From: Gongronella butleri
Taxonomy: Eukaryota > Mucoromycota > Mucoromycetes > Mucorales > Cunninghamellaceae
Length of the DNA: 64,000 nt
Reading direction: 5' to 3'
Assembly (NCBI GenBank): GCA_025201375.1
Contig: JAIWZP010000009.1
Coordinates: 310,001-374,000, forward strand
Shown here: piece by piece, positions 10,593-19,639 of the stretch
Layout of the letters: each line of letters starts with the position of its first letter
Numbering within the stretch: position 1 is the stretch's first letter
Notes under the pieces: model-generated
The model's database searches: none
What the model was told of the DNA's origin: nothing
Seen by the model: only the letters and a program-made list of their open reading frames with translations
Made by a program: the position numbers and the translations under genes

Positions 10593-11896
10593 ACCCTTTG
10601 ACACCGCGTTCGACCCCTTGGCACGGCGTTCGAGGTGTAACCTCCGCGTTCGAGGCATTGACCCGACGTTCGAGGTGTAACCTCCGCGTTCGAGGCATTG
10701 ACCCGGCGTTCGAGATGTAAGCTCCGCGTTCGAGGTGTAAGCTCCGCGTTCGAGGTGTAAGCTCCGCGTTCGAGGTGTAAGCTCCGCGTTCGAGGTGTAA
10801 GCTCCGCGTTCGAGGTGTAACCTCCACGTTCGAGGTGTAACCTCCACGTTCGAGGTGTAACCTCCGCGTTCGAGGCAATGACCTGGCGTTCGAGGCAATG
10901 GCCTGGCGTTCGAGGCAATGGCCTGGCGTTCGAGGCATTGCCTGGCGTTCGAGGCATTGGCCTGGCGTTCGACCCTTTGCCTGGCGTTCGACCCTTTGCC
11001 CGGCGTTCGACCCTTTGCCTGGCGTTCGAGGCACTGGCCTGGCGTTCGACCCATTGCTTGGCGTTCGACCCATTGCCCGGCGTTCGACCCTTTGCCTGGC
11101 GTTCGAGGCATTGGCCTGGCGTTCGACCCTTTGCCCGGCGTTCGACCCTTTGCCTGGCGTTCGAGGCATTGCCTGGCGTTCGACCCTTTGCCTGGCGTTC
11201 GAGGCATTGCCTGGCGTTCGACCTTTTGCCTGGCGTTCGACCCTTTGCCTGGCGTTCGAGGCATTGCCTGGCGTTCGACCCTTTGCCTGGCGTTCGACCT
11301 TTTGCCTGGCGTTCGAGGCATTGCCTGGCGTTCGACCTTTTGCCTGGCGTTCGACCCTTTGCCTGGCGTTCGAGGCATTGCCTGGCGTTCGAGGCATTGC
11401 CTGGCGTTCGACCCTTTGCCTGGCGTTCGAGGCATTGCCTGGCGTTCGAGGCATTGGCCTGGCGTTCGACCCATTGCTTGGCGTTCGACCCTTTGCCTGG
11501 CGTTCGAGGCACTGGCCTGGCGTTCGACCCATTGCTTGGCGTTCGACCCATTGCCCGGCGTTCGACCCTTTGCCTGGCGTTCGAGGCATTGGCCTGGCGT
11601 TCGAGGCATTGGCCTGGCGTTCGACCCTTTGCCCGGCGTTCGACCCTTTGCCTGGCGTTCGACCCTTTGCCCGGCGTTCGACCCTTTGCCTGGCGTTCGA
11701 GGCATTGGCCTGGCGTTCGACCCTTTGCTCGGCGTTCGACCCTTTGCCTGGCGTTCGAGGCATTGCCCGGCGTTCGACCCTTGGCCCGGCGTTCGACCCT
11801 TGGCCCGGCGTTCGAGGCATTGGCCTGGCGTTCGAGGCATTGACCTGCGTTCGACCCTTTGGCCCGGCGTTCGAGGCATTGGCACGGCGTTCGACA
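10593..11896. repeat. Minisatellite, about 66 units of 19-20 bp with core GCGTTCGA
   Basis: Continuous tandem array. The left part (about 10606-10875) is mostly 20-bp units GCGTTCGAGGTGTAAcCTCC, with GCTCC and GGCATTGACC variants. The right part mixes a 19-bp unit GGCGTTCGACCCTTTGCCT with GGCGTTCGAGGCATTGCCT and a 20-bp GGCATTGGCCT form. Every unit keeps GCGTTCGA. Because units rarely contain stops, five long overlapping ORFs (up to 485 codons) appear on both strands; these are artefacts of the repeat. The order of unit variants is irregular, suggesting shuffling by unequal exchange or gene conversion. Confidence 0.95.
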
Positions 11897-12406
11897 TTAA
11901 AAAAAATTGGGCTCACTCCTCTCTTTTTCTCATCTTTGATAGAATACCGCCACTGTCAGGATCCGCCCAGCGTCCCCGACATGCGCCATGCATTTTCGGC
12001 CCTTTTTCCTTTTTTTTTTTTTTTTTTTTTTTTTTAAGTGCATCGCTCGCTTCCAATCTCACTCGCCCCCCACACCACCATGATCACCCGCCCTTGATCT
12101 GTCACTCTGTCCTTTCTGGCTTGCCACCCATGAATGCCTTTCCTTGTCTCGTTTGCCTCGCGCGTGCCACTCCTTTGGCCGCGCTCTCGTTTTCCTTTTT
12201 TTTTTGGGAATTGACAATCAAGCTTCCGCTGCTGACACTTGGAAGCCCGATTGGGCAATCAATCTCCACCCTCGGCTGCCTATTTAGGGCAGCCTCTCTC
12301 CCTCCACCTTTTCCCCTTTTTTCCTCACCTGATCATTTCCCCTGTTTGCCGCACCGTCCCCTATCCCCTTCTTGACCCCCCTAAATAAAGAACCATTGTC
12401 CGAATC
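11897..12406. promoter_or_regulatory. T-rich and C/T-rich promoter-like sequence inside the unit
   Basis: Contains a run of about 27 T at 12009-12035, then CT-rich sequence with TATTTAGGG near 12281, ending just before an ATG at 12407. This is the same layout as the upstream regions of real genes in the window, suggesting a captured host promoter. Confidence 0.3.
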
Positions 12407-12694
12407 ATGCATCACAGCCCATCGCCAAGGCATCGACAGCGCCGTGAGAGCCTTTCCTCGTTTGACGAGGAATTGCTCAAACTGGGCATTGAGGTCGATG
12501 CCTCCACGCCACCCCCCGCGGCGCGCCTGCATTGCCCCGGTCATGACGCCCGAGGCACAGCAAACGCGTGCGCGCCTAAATGACAGCCACAAGTACGATA
12601 CGCGTTGCTGTTCGATGAAAATCCTCCCTTGGATGCAATTGAATTGTTCAATCCCGAAATTCATGCCCGGATCTTGCAACCAAGTCAAAATAAA
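12407..12694 (+). pseudogene. Broken gene-like fragment of unknown family
   Basis: An ATG at 12407 begins a frame with protein-like character (RRESLSSFDEELLKLGIEVD), but it ends after 58 codons. Coding-like sequence continues in other frames: TPEAQQTRARLNDSHKY, then LLFDENPPLDAIELFNPEI from about 12607. Reading it as one protein would need at least two frameshifts and no plausible intron joins the parts. It stops at the right inverted repeat. I do not recognise the family. Best reading: a host gene 5' end captured by the inverted-repeat unit and then decayed. Confidence 0.4.
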
Positions 12695-12884
12695 AAAAAT
12701 AAATTTCGCGTGCCCTAAAAATTCAATTGGCGCCCATCGAGAGTAAAGTTTGCGTGGACTGATGATGCGGTGCGCGCCAATGAAAGGTGTTTGCGTGCAT
12801 TTGCATTTTTATTCGCGGGTGAAAAAAACCTCTTTGCGTGCAAAAACTTTTCAACGACGCGCGTATGAACAGTGGAAACTCTGT
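12695..12884 (-). repeat. Right terminal inverted repeat arm
   Basis: Inverted copy of 10093-10282; identical over 12705-12745. Confidence 0.8.
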
Positions 12885-12908
12885 ATGAATGATGAATTAT
12901 TGATGATA

Positions 12909-14262
12909 CAGTACAGTACAGTGCCCGGACAAAAAAAAGTTTCGCTCTGCATAATTTTCAGTGTCCGCAGCCATTTGCTCAAATCTATAAAACTGGGTGC
13001 CAGGTGTCGCTCGCTGGGTCTTTTCTTTTTTTTTTTTTTGTGAAAATATGGTCCTCTCAACGACGCAAAAGGCACAACTCGTTGCACTTCGAAACAACGG
13101 TTGTACGACTGCGGAATTGGCTCGCCAATTCGGCGTGTCTGAACAATCTGTTAGATCTACAGTTAGGCGATGTACAGAACGAGGCCACTACGCTCGCCAA
13201 GAGGGGTCAGGGCGCCCACAAAAGCTCTCAGACGCGGACCTGCGACGCTTGCGACGCCTTGTAGTCAACGAGCGACGTGCAACACTTGACCAGATTCGCG
13301 ACATGTCTGACATGAGTGTGTCGAGTCGTACCATTCGACGTCGTCTGCATGAAATGGGCATACACTCGCGTATTGCCAAGAGAAAACCCTTCGTTTCGAC
13401 TGCACAGGCGGCAAAGCGACTTGCTTTTGCTAGGAGACACGCAAAGTGGACGGTAGACGAGTGGAAAAAAGTGCTATTTACCGATGAGTCCTCGTTCGAA
13501 ATCGGCAAGAACTCTCGCCGCGTCCGTGTCTGGCGCACAGCTAACGAAGCCGACCACCAGGACTCTCTTGCCCCCACGTTTAAGAGCGGGCGCACGTCGC
13601 AAATGGTTTGGGGTGGTATCCAGCATGGAAAAAAGACGGAGCTCGCGCTATTCGAGAAACACGGGCCCAATGACCGCAGCACAAGGTCGACTGCGGAAGA
13701 CTACGTGCGTGTCGTGTATGAGGGACCTTTGAAGAAGTTTTTTGGGCGCAAAAGGACCATCATACTCATGGAAGATGGCGCGATGATCCACCGTGCAAAC
13801 GTGTCTAAGCAATGGATTGCTAAAAAGAAGATTAAGAAGATGGATTGGCCCGCGAGCTCACCGGACCTCAATCCAATCGAAAATCTTTGGAAAAAGATGA
13901 AGGCGCGCGTTCAAGATCGATTTCACGAGGGAATGGAGTTGGGGGAGTTTCGAGAGGTTCTAAAGGAGGTCTGGAACGAGTTTGAGCCCAACGACTGGAA
14001 CAGGCTCATCGAGTCGATGCCCAGAAGGATGAAGGCAGTCATCAAGAACAAGGGCACACCCACCCGGTGGTGATCCCCAGTTGCCCAACCCCGCCCTCTT
14101 TTTTGTATGAATTATTATGTATGTATGATATTAAAGGATCATTGTATGAATTTTGAGAGATCTAGTTACTGTTGCCGATGAGAAGCACGTAAAAAAGAAA
14201 TAACGCGTAAAAAATTAAAGTTAGAGCGAAACTTTTTTTTGTCCGGGCACTGTACTGTACTG
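12909..14262 (+). mobile_element. Intact Tc1-type DNA transposon
   Basis: The 1354-bp element has perfect 40-bp terminal inverted repeats (12909-12948 and 14223-14262), beginning CAGTACAGTACAGTGCCCGG. They are flanked by the expected TA target duplication at 12907-12908 and 14263-14264. It encodes one uninterrupted transposase. Perfect termini and an intact frame indicate recent insertion and possible activity. Confidence 0.93.
13048..14073 (+). CDS. Tc1-type transposase (DDE, 341 aa)
   Basis: Single-exon 341-residue protein of normal Tc1 length. Residues 1-110 contain paired helix-turn-helix motifs (TTAELARQFGVSEQSV and the DLRRLRRLV/RTIRRRLHEMGI region) that bind the inverted repeats. The catalytic domain shows the first Asp in LFTDESSF (about 153), the second in LMEDGAMIHRA, and the final Glu in SPDLNPIENLWKKMK, spaced as in DD34E Tc1 enzymes. 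It cuts and re-inserts the element at TA sites in the nucleus. The ATG at 13048 is preferred because upstream in-frame codons are only a T-rich leader. Confidence 0.93.
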   Translation: MVLSTTQKAQLVALRNNGCTTAELARQFGVSEQSVRSTVRRCTERGHYARQEGSGRPQKLSDADLRRLRRLVVNERRATLDQIRDMSDMSVSSRTIRRRLHEMGIHSRIAKRKPFVSTAQAAKRLAFARRHAKWTVDEWKKVLFTDESSFEIGKNSRRVRVWRTANEADHQDSLAPTFKSGRTSQMVWGGIQHGKKTELALFEKHGPNDRSTRSTAEDYVRVVYEGPLKKFFGRKRTIILMEDGAMIHRANVSKQWIAKKKIKKMDWPASSPDLNPIENLWKKMKARVQDRFHEGMELGEFREVLKEVWNEFEPNDWNRLIESMPRRMKAVIKNKGTPTRW

Positions 14263-15312
14263 TACGTACTGTATGATAAAAATTCTTTTCGAGGCAAAAT
14301 CATGATTTGGCAGCCACCAAACTTTGCCCCAGGGTTATTTCAACAACTCTCTTTGAAGGAAAAATTAAAAAAAACCAGAAATCGACGATTGCGTACGGTA
14401 TGTAACGGATTACAGTAAGCCATTTTTGAGACCTGCACTGTTCTCTTCACGAATTGCCACAACTCACAAAATAATCCAATGACGACCAACACAACAACAA
14501 ATGGCTTGATTGCCTCCCAATCTTTGCCCTCTTCTGACCTTTTCATCGTCGCGCTGTCAGGGGCCATGCCTGTGAAGAAGGGGTACCAAGGCACAGTGGC
14601 TCGCGGATTGTACGATGGGGCAGACTTGTTGCATTCGAAAGTATACAAAGAATGCCATTGGAAAGAATTTAATTGACAAGAGTAAAAAAAAACAAAGCCA
14701 AGAGATGAGGAAAACAACAAATGGGTAGGTAGGCAGGCAGGGTACAGGTTGGACGAGGGAGAGATATCAGAGAGATGTCCGCAGATGTCCCAGGTGAAGA
14801 GAAAAGGCGAGACTTGGGCGATGATTGGCTGTACAGTATTTATGCCTTTTCCTCTTCACCTTGGCCATTGAGCGTGCAAAGGGGTATCTGGCTGGTGAGA
14901 CCATGGTGTCAAGCGCGTGGAGAAAACGAGGGTATCTAAAATGGACGTGAATGGACGTGAATGGACAAGAATAATGGACGCGCCTTGACAAGGATGGGCG
15001 TGGCGTAGCCGAAAAGGGACGTGTTGATTGACATGACAGCGCGTAAATAAAACGCCCAGTGCCAATTGTTGTGGCATCTGGTAGCCGAGGGAGGAAAGTT
15101 GGCATGATCAAAGGGGCTGGCCTGTGGGAAGAATTGGTGCTGCTTGTACTGTACTTGGTTTCTTGCTTTGCTTTTTTTTCAAAGTGGGGCCATCGGCGCG
15201 CCACACGCGCCTCAGGCCTTTGCTGGCTGACACGTGCACGCGTTTTTTCGACACTTTGCCCGTGCGCCTAGGGCTGGGCCGTGACACGCGCTGCTTTCTT
15301 CAACAAAACGTC
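14263..15312. other. Spacer downstream of the Tc1 element
   Basis: Apart from the doubtful minus-strand ORF at 14340-14720 there is only non-coding sequence. A short direct repeat of GGACGTGAAT occurs near 14942-14961. Confidence 0.4.
14340..14720 (-). CDS. Doubtful small membrane-protein ORF, possibly a truncated gene
   Basis: A 126-residue frame with one convincing hydrophobic helix (PFVVVLVVIGLFCELWQF) preceded by a charged, host-like stretch (DSATMKRSEEGKDWEAIK). Upstream on the same strand are a TATA-like ATAAATA near 14838 and CT-rich sequence, as at other promoters here. The last about 35 residues run into low-complexity AT-rich sequence near the transposon, so the natural 3' end may have been lost. 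No family recognised. Confidence 0.3.
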   Translation of the reverse strand: MLFSSSLGFVFFYSCQLNSFQWHSLYTFECNKSAPSYNPRATVPWYPFFTGMAPDSATMKRSEEGKDWEAIKPFVVVLVVIGLFCELWQFVKRTVQVSKMAYCNPLHTVRNRRFLVFFNFSFKESC

Positions 15313-16715
15313 GAACAGCAGATAAAACACTGGAACAATTTTCAAGCTTCATTTTCTCAACAACTGGAAAAGCAACCAATCAACGATTCTTTTAACGTAT
15401 CGAATGCAGCAGCTGAATCTCCGCCGAATGAAACAAGTTTGACCGCGATCCGATCAAAACTGAGTAGGCAGAAAACAGCAGCTTTTCGAGACAATTTCTG
15501 TAATTGCACTATGCTCGCGAATGACCTAGTCAACTCCCGATTTTTATTAATTGCAGATTTACAGTATTAACAAAAAACAAAACGGGGAAGCATCTAATGG
15601 GATGACTTGCAACGCGCTACAGTAGCTTGGGTTTTAACTTTTATTGCATCATCGGTCATTTCACCGGCGGGCTGTAGCCCACCCAGCCAGCACACAAAAG
15701 CATGAAGGTGCAAAATAAAAAAATAAAAACTATAGTAAGGAGGTCGTTCAACCGTTTTAAATCGTTTGTCAATTTAATAAACGATTGTTGATTAATAATA
15801 AATCGTCGAAAATCTTATCGAATAGGGGTGGTGGTTGAAATTGTGCGCTATGCAGAATCGGAACGACCTGGCTTTATTAGATGTTGTCGATTAATACGTC
15901 GTTTATTGATCTTTGAACATAAAGCCGACCTAAATTAATAGACAGTTATCAAAGGGAATGTCATGCAAGTGGAATTGAATGACCTCCTAAGAAAAAATTA
16001 AAAATTCCATGCAATCCACGCCCTTAATTTGGAAGTGTCAAACCTATATTTTTGCAAAATAATCTTGCACAAAGTAGGCACTTTTCTCAGTCGATCGCCG
16101 TTCATGCGTCACTCTTTGGGCATTTTTCTGAAGTTGGGGCGATCTGTCATTTTGTCTGCCAATAGCAAATTGTCGAAGTTACCTGTTTGGAATGCATTGA
16201 TCACTCGGAGTTCGAAATTTCCCAAATTTGGCATTTTCTGAGATTGAAATGTGTGACCCCTGAGTGACCCCTGAATTTTTAAAAAGTGATCGTAGCGCTT
16301 TGGGAGTTTAAGCTTTTTTGTTGCAAATTTTGCGCTGAACACGATGCAGCAATTTTTGAACAGGCTCGGCTATGCAGATGGCCAGATAAATGCGAAATAG
16401 TACAAATCTGACGTTTTTGGCATTTTCAACATTTCAAGTCCAAAAAAATTGGGCGGGTCAGTCTTGAGCATTAGGTCATAGTTTAGACCGTGACGCATTA
16501 GCGGGTATCATAAGTAGGCTGTAAAAAAAATTCTGGAGGCACAGCAGGTCGGCAAAGAATGAAAAACGCGCTGCTCTTTGGTTTTTAAAAAGTAAATGTG
16601 TACGTTTTTGTGCAGTGTAAAGCGATGAACCGATGATTCAGGCTTTGACATGATAGCACGCGTCAGTTTCTCTCCACTGCGATTGAAATAAACATGGCAA
16701 GATCAAGCACTCCAT
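15313..16715 (+). repeat. Dispersed decayed repeat, copy A
   Basis: Alignable over most of its length with 49366-50470: shared blocks include CAACTGGAAAA..AACCAA, CCCGATTTTTATT, AATTCCATGCAATCCACGCC and TCGATCGCCGTTCATGCGTC. No intact coding frame. It is interrupted by a 251-bp MITE-like insertion absent from copy B. Confidence 0.75.
15738..15988. mobile_element. MITE-like insertion with short inverted ends
   Basis: A 251-bp AT-rich segment starting AGGAGGTCGTTCAA and ending TTGAATGACCTCCT. It lies within dispersed repeat copy A exactly where copy B (around 49772) is continuous, so copy B acts as the empty site. It has no coding capacity. Its terminal GGAGGTC resembles the end of the 223-bp direct repeat of the element at 44-48 kb, hinting at the same transposase family. 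Confidence 0.65.
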
Positions 16716-17524
16716 ATGCATGAAAGTCCCATTAAATTATGAAAATGGTGATTTCGTGTCTCCGAGTGCGTGTTTTCTCTGGCGCTGGCTGACCCATTTT
16801 ATTTTCAAACCGAAGCAGGACATGATGCTCGCTTTCAGAAACGGTCTTGCCAAAAAATAGAGGAAACAGGCGGAAAAGGTATACTGTACAATTTGTAGTG
16901 CAAAACGAGCAAATGCGTAAAAACGCAAAATTGGCTATTTTACAGTATGTCTTTTCTCAGTCATGAATATGATTTGAATTACTGTATCGCTACTTTGGCA
17001 AATACAGTATCGTGTATTCATAGAATTAGAGCTGGTGGATTCGAGATGGTCAGATGACAGCTGTCAAGCAAACGCAAAAAAAAAAAAAGAAAATAAGAGA
17101 CAGATGGACAGAGGGGTGGAGAACGCGCTCCAAAATCGCCAGTGATGCCGACACCACATTCATCCGAGATGCCATTTTTTTTTATGCGCGCATCCCCCAT
17201 GTGCCATCTTTATGATCTAATATGTGCAAAATCATTGCCGTCCGCATGAAACCAGGATGGAAGCAGCGCTGCATCAATGGGCCATGTCAAGCGGAGCTGC
17301 AACCCGAGCTCGGGCCGGACCTTCAACTTCCATGTCGTCATTGGAACCACGGTCGAAATGAAACCAACACAGAAAAAAAAAAACCAGCTTGACGTTAAAA
17401 GCCTAGAAAGCGCATGGAATCGCTTTTAATCGCGCAAAAAAAAACATCTAAGAGGATCTACAACAACACAGAGAGAGGTGGAAACAAGTAACAACAATAA
17501 AAAAAAAGGACAGAAAAAAAAGGA
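16716..17524. other. Intergenic, AT-rich
   Basis: No supported gene. Several TACAGTA/TACTGTA motifs (16885, 16943, 16980, 17005). From 17230 the sequence is the 3' flank of the next gene. Confidence 0.45.
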
Positions 17525-17878
17525 CTACACGCGGCGGCACTCGAGATACGTCAACGTGGGGTCCATAGGCAGGGCGCAGAAAAAGCCCAGCTTTTGCATT
17601 TGCGAGAACATTTCCGTGTCTATCCAAGCGTAAAAAAATAAAAAGAGTGAGTCAGCCATACAAACACACGCGATGGGGCGCGCAAAAGTAAAAAGAGGCC
17701 ATCGTGACTTACATTCGAGATTGAGCTTGATGCAGTCTTGTTGGGATCCACCGAGCTGGCGACAGAGCTCCTGATTCTTCTGGTCGATGGTATAGTCGGC
17801 GGAAGGTTCCTTTTCAACAAACGAGTCGATCTTGTTCAGCTCCTTGGTGCTTTGGTCCTTGGTAGCGTCGTCTGACAT
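17525..17878 (-). CDS. Small conserved-looking protein with paired cysteines, 86 aa
   Basis: Two exons, 17878-17713 and 17619-17525, join in frame to give 86 residues. The N-terminal 30 residues are charged. The centre has LCRQLGGSQQDC (a CX9C pair) followed by an exon joining at LEYTEMF, and the C-terminus has a second cysteine pair 12 residues apart (FFCALPMD..YLECRRV). The layout recalls small mitochondrial CHCH proteins, but the second pair is not CX9C, so the assignment is only a suggestion. No signal peptide or membrane segment. Confidence 0.6.
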   Translation of the reverse strand: MSDDATKDQSTKELNKIDSFVEKEPSADYTIDQKNQELCRQLGGSQQDCIKLNLECKSRWPLFTFARPIACVCMADSLFLFFYAWIDTEMFSQMQKLGFFCALPMDPTLTYLECRRV

Positions 17879-18221
17879 TTTTTAACAATAGAAAAGAAAG
17901 AGAAAGAGGCAGAAAAAAACGAAAAAAAAAGGCGACGGAATCAATTGCAAAATTCTGTTCTTTTTGATTGAGTGTCCGCCGGTCTCAATTGAGCAAAATC
18001 CGGGGTGTGGCCCATTCACTCGCACCAAAAATAAGAGGGCATCCCCTCTTCTCCTTTTTTTTTTCCTGGTCACTGCATGAACCATCCCCTCCCCCCCTTC
18101 CTGTTTCCCGCAAGGCATGATATAAAAATAGGGTGAGCGTCATTGTCCTTTTTTTCTTTTTCTTTCTCTTTTTTCCTATTTTTTTCTCTCTCTGCGCCAT
18201 CTCGGTGGCCTTTTATTGCAT
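17879..18221. promoter_or_regulatory. Shared upstream region of two divergent genes
   Basis: About 340 bases between divergent start codons, with purine-rich tracts on the left and T/C-rich tracts (18145-18195) before the + strand gene; TATAAAAATA occurs near 18120. Confidence 0.45.
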
Positions 18222-19370
18222 ATGGTGGTTCTTTTGTATGTATTTCTGCTCTTTTTGCCTTTTTATGCGGCACAGGACCCCGGGGACGGTTCGGACGACG
18301 GTGACGACGACCCATGTTCGTTTATCTCTAGCCAAAACTGCAACAGCAATGGGATTTGCAAATATTGCGCCATGTGCCTGTCGAGTTCGTGCATTCTGAG
18401 CCACACGGTGTCGAACACGTCGAACCCCGCGGTGTGCAATGCGTCTGTGTTCGGCGGAGCGGCATACGATTGGTACGGCTATTGTTTGTCGAGCGGCAAC
18501 GACAGCAGCGGCGACTATTGCGCGACGGCGTCTGAATGCTACCAATACCGGCGCACAAACAACAATTCGTCGACGACAATGGCCTGGCAGAACCTGACGT
18601 GCGACCCGAATACGTGTATGCTTGTCCAGGCCAATGGCCAGCCTGCTCCTGCGCCCGGCGGCCTGCCACCTCCCGCGCAACAAGGCAATGGCGATGACGC
18701 GCCCACCGCATCGTCGTCTTCATCAGCACAACACGGCGGCAGCAGCGGCAGCGGTAGCGGGAATGGCCATCATCTGATCATTGCGCTGTCTGTGTCGTGC
18801 ACATTGATTGTGGTTGTGGCCTGCTGCTGGCTGACGCGGCAATGGCAGCGTAGAATGAAGCCTGCTTGGCGCCGGCCATACCCCGCATCCATCCACTCGA
18901 CAACCCCGTCCTCGGACCCGCCATCTTTCCAGTCCACAGAAATGCGCCGTGTATCACTGTCATCCCTGTCGCGTTCATCGTCGCTCACCAATCGCCACGA
19001 AAACGCAAATAACGACACGATCGAGCCATTGCCGTCGTATTTCAGCCCCGACCCGTCGCCCCCAAAATACGAGCAGGCTATTGTCACCCAGATTCGCGGC
19101 CTGTTTGAAGATTCGGCATACCAGCACCATCAGCAACAACAAAACACGACCGCCCAAGCAGCTTCCTCGTCCATTGACATGGATCACCACGCGCACGGCT
19201 TGCCACCACCCATGTGGCTGCCCGTGTACTTTACGCCACATCAGAACGCATTTGCCGTCGGTCGTCTCCGACGCTACCCGCCGCCATCGGCCCTCGCGTC
19301 CATGCGCAACCACGAAAACGAGCATCCCGAGCAAGACATGGCAGATCACACCCCATCACGCGATACCTGA
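18222..19370 (+). CDS. Type I membrane protein with Cys-rich ectodomain
   Basis: Single-exon protein of 382 residues; the first ATG is at 18222. Residues 1-17 (MVVLLYVFLLFLPFYAA) are a signal peptide. The ectodomain (to about 165) holds some 14 cysteines with several N-glycosylation sequons and then a Ser/Gly/Pro-rich stalk. A single membrane helix follows (LIIALSVSCTLIVVVACCWL), then a basic stop-transfer segment (RQWQRRMKPAWRR). The cytoplasmic tail is Ser/Pro/His/Gln-rich with PP-rich and PPPKYE-like motifs. The architecture resembles fungal cell-wall sensors or arrestin-adaptor-like membrane proteins, but I recognise no named family. Confidence 0.75.
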   Translation: MVVLLYVFLLFLPFYAAQDPGDGSDDGDDDPCSFISSQNCNSNGICKYCAMCLSSSCILSHTVSNTSNPAVCNASVFGGAAYDWYGYCLSSGNDSSGDYCATASECYQYRRTNNNSSTTMAWQNLTCDPNTCMLVQANGQPAPAPGGLPPPAQQGNGDDAPTASSSSSAQHGGSSGSGSGNGHHLIIALSVSCTLIVVVACCWLTRQWQRRMKPAWRRPYPASIHSTTPSSDPPSFQSTEMRRVSLSSLSRSSSLTNRHENANNDTIEPLPSYFSPDPSPPKYEQAIVTQIRGLFEDSAYQHHQQQQNTTAQAASSSIDMDHHAHGLPPPMWLPVYFTPHQNAFAVGRLRRYPPPSALASMRNHENEHPEQDMADHTPSRDT

Positions 19371-19639
19371 TCTTTTTGTTTTTCTCTCTTTTTTTCATTT
19401 TTTTTCTCGCTTTTGCATTAGAGCCAATTGTATATTCTCCCTCTCCCCCTTTTTCTCCTTGAAAACCCAACTAATAAGAAAAAAACATCATGCAGGCCAG
19501 CCCCCTCCCCTTGGTCGAGAGACTCGGTCAATTGACCAGGCGCTCCTTTTTTTTTTTGTTTTTTTTTATGGCCAGCTCAGCCAAATTTTTATTTTGCAAA
19601 GCTGCATCCATGTTGCATCGCATGCATTTTGGTGTGCGT

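Larger units (their letters stand above)
10093..12884. mobile_element. 2.8-kb unit with ~190-bp terminal inverted repeats enclosing a minisatellite (foldback/MULE-like)
   Basis: Sequence at 10093-10282 reappears in inverted orientation at about 12695-12884, starting at both tips with ACAGAGTTTCCACTGTTCAT. The arms diverge by scattered substitutions and small indels, but one block of 41 bases (10232-10272 versus 12705-12745) is identical. Inside lie a small ORF, a 1.3-kb minisatellite and a broken gene-like segment; no transposase is present. Long inverted termini plus captured gene pieces resemble Pack-MULE or foldback elements. I could not find a convincing 8-10-bp target duplication, so the class is inference. 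The right tip lies 24 bases from a separate Tc1-type insertion. Confidence 0.65.

Noticed and set aside
10593..11896. CRISPR-like array
   Set aside because: Units are contiguous with no spacers of unique sequence, and the genome is eukaryotic.
11000..11900. tRNA gene cluster suggested by repeated GTTCGANNC
   Set aside because: No cloverleaf, A-box or acceptor stem can be formed by the 19-20-bp units; only the B-box-like core is present.
10512..12375. Five long overlapping frames on both strands (up to 485 codons)
   Set aside because: All lie in the 19-20-bp minisatellite, whose units lack stop codons in most frames. The proteins are pure repeats and appear in many frames at once.
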